Source of the DNA: Candidatus Faecivivens stercorigallinarum
GTDB lineage: Bacteria > Bacillota > Clostridia > Oscillospirales > Ruminococcaceae
Reading direction: 5' to 3'
Assembly: GCA_018715465.1 (NCBI GenBank)
Contig: DVLN01000139.1
Span: forward strand, 1-29,931
DNA length: 29,931 bases
The position numbers were made by a program, and so were the translations under genes. The notes beneath the pieces are model-generated. The model worked only from the letters and a program-made list of their open reading frames with translations. It did no database searches and was not told the DNA's origin. Below are positions 29,908-29,931 of the stretch, piece by piece; within the stretch, counting starts at the first letter, position 1, and each line of letters opens with the position of its first letter.

Positions 29908-29931
29908 TCTGTCTGTCTGTCTGTCTGTCTG
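29908..29931. repeat. TCTG tetranucleotide repeat, cut by window edge
   Basis: Six perfect TCTG units run to the last base of the window; the total number is unknown. It sits about 150 bp upstream of the LRR surface-protein start. Confidence 0.9.

Noticed and set aside
29170..29931. CRISPR array
   Set aside because: The regular repeats are LRR-coding in-frame units and a TCTG microsatellite; there are no unique spacers between identical repeats and no cas genes.

Overview
The window looks like a chromosomal segment of a GC-rich, spore-forming Clostridia bacterium, probably of the Oscillospiraceae/Ruminococcaceae type. Three things point there: a spoVAC-spoVAD-spoVAE operon, several secreted proteins with choline-binding-like cell-wall repeats, and a PBSX/skin-type contractile phage gene set. 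The genus is not determinable from the sequence alone. No rRNA, tRNA or CRISPR array was seen.

Positions 193-16103, all on the minus strand, form one long late operon of a contractile-tailed (myovirus-like) prophage or domesticated phage particle. In transcription order it encodes: an 83-aa protein, terminase small and large subunits, [two non-coding structured repeats], hub (XkdQ-like), DUF2577 and DUF2634 baseplate proteins, a 295-aa orphan, a LysM baseplate protein, tail tube, tail chaperone with a programmed -1 frameshift, portal, putative scaffold, major capsid protein, two connectors, tail terminator, baseplate J, DUF2313 protein, sheath and tail fibre. Most genes overlap or sit within 30 bp of each other. 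The module order is strongly permuted relative to PBSX. No tape measure, integrase, replication or lysis gene is present in the window, although some could lie left of position 1. A divergent XRE regulator (16626-16994) faces the operon across a switch region. That region has a perfect TTGACA-17-TATAAT promoter, a palindromic pair of -10 boxes and six GAACAAA-type heptamers.

Positions 17353-19602 encode a secreted beta-helix-like protein with C-terminal cell-wall-binding repeats. A MATE efflux protein follows (19828-21207). Next come a minus-strand secreted cell-wall-binding protein (21974-23080), a lipoprotein combining wall-binding repeats with a class A beta-lactamase-like domain (23330-24604), and the spoVA genes (24720-26589). 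The window ends in a large LRR/Ig/cell-wall-binding surface protein on the minus strand (27628-29757).

The most unusual content is non-coding. A family of 0.55-1 kb modular elements occurs about five times: one partial at the left edge, two tail-to-tail inside the phage operon, one after the MATE gene and one after spoVAE. Each full copy is a chain of short hairpins. At equivalent positions the stems differ in sequence between copies but remain perfectly paired around conserved loops (CGCA, TCGAT, GCAGA). Four of five copies begin within about 15 bp of a stop codon in the same orientation as the gene, and two end in a strong intrinsic terminator. This looks like a structured RNA or hairpin-DNA mobile repeat that I do not recognise. 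Its copies also flank the phage segment (inverted) and the spoVA region (direct), so they could drive rearrangement.
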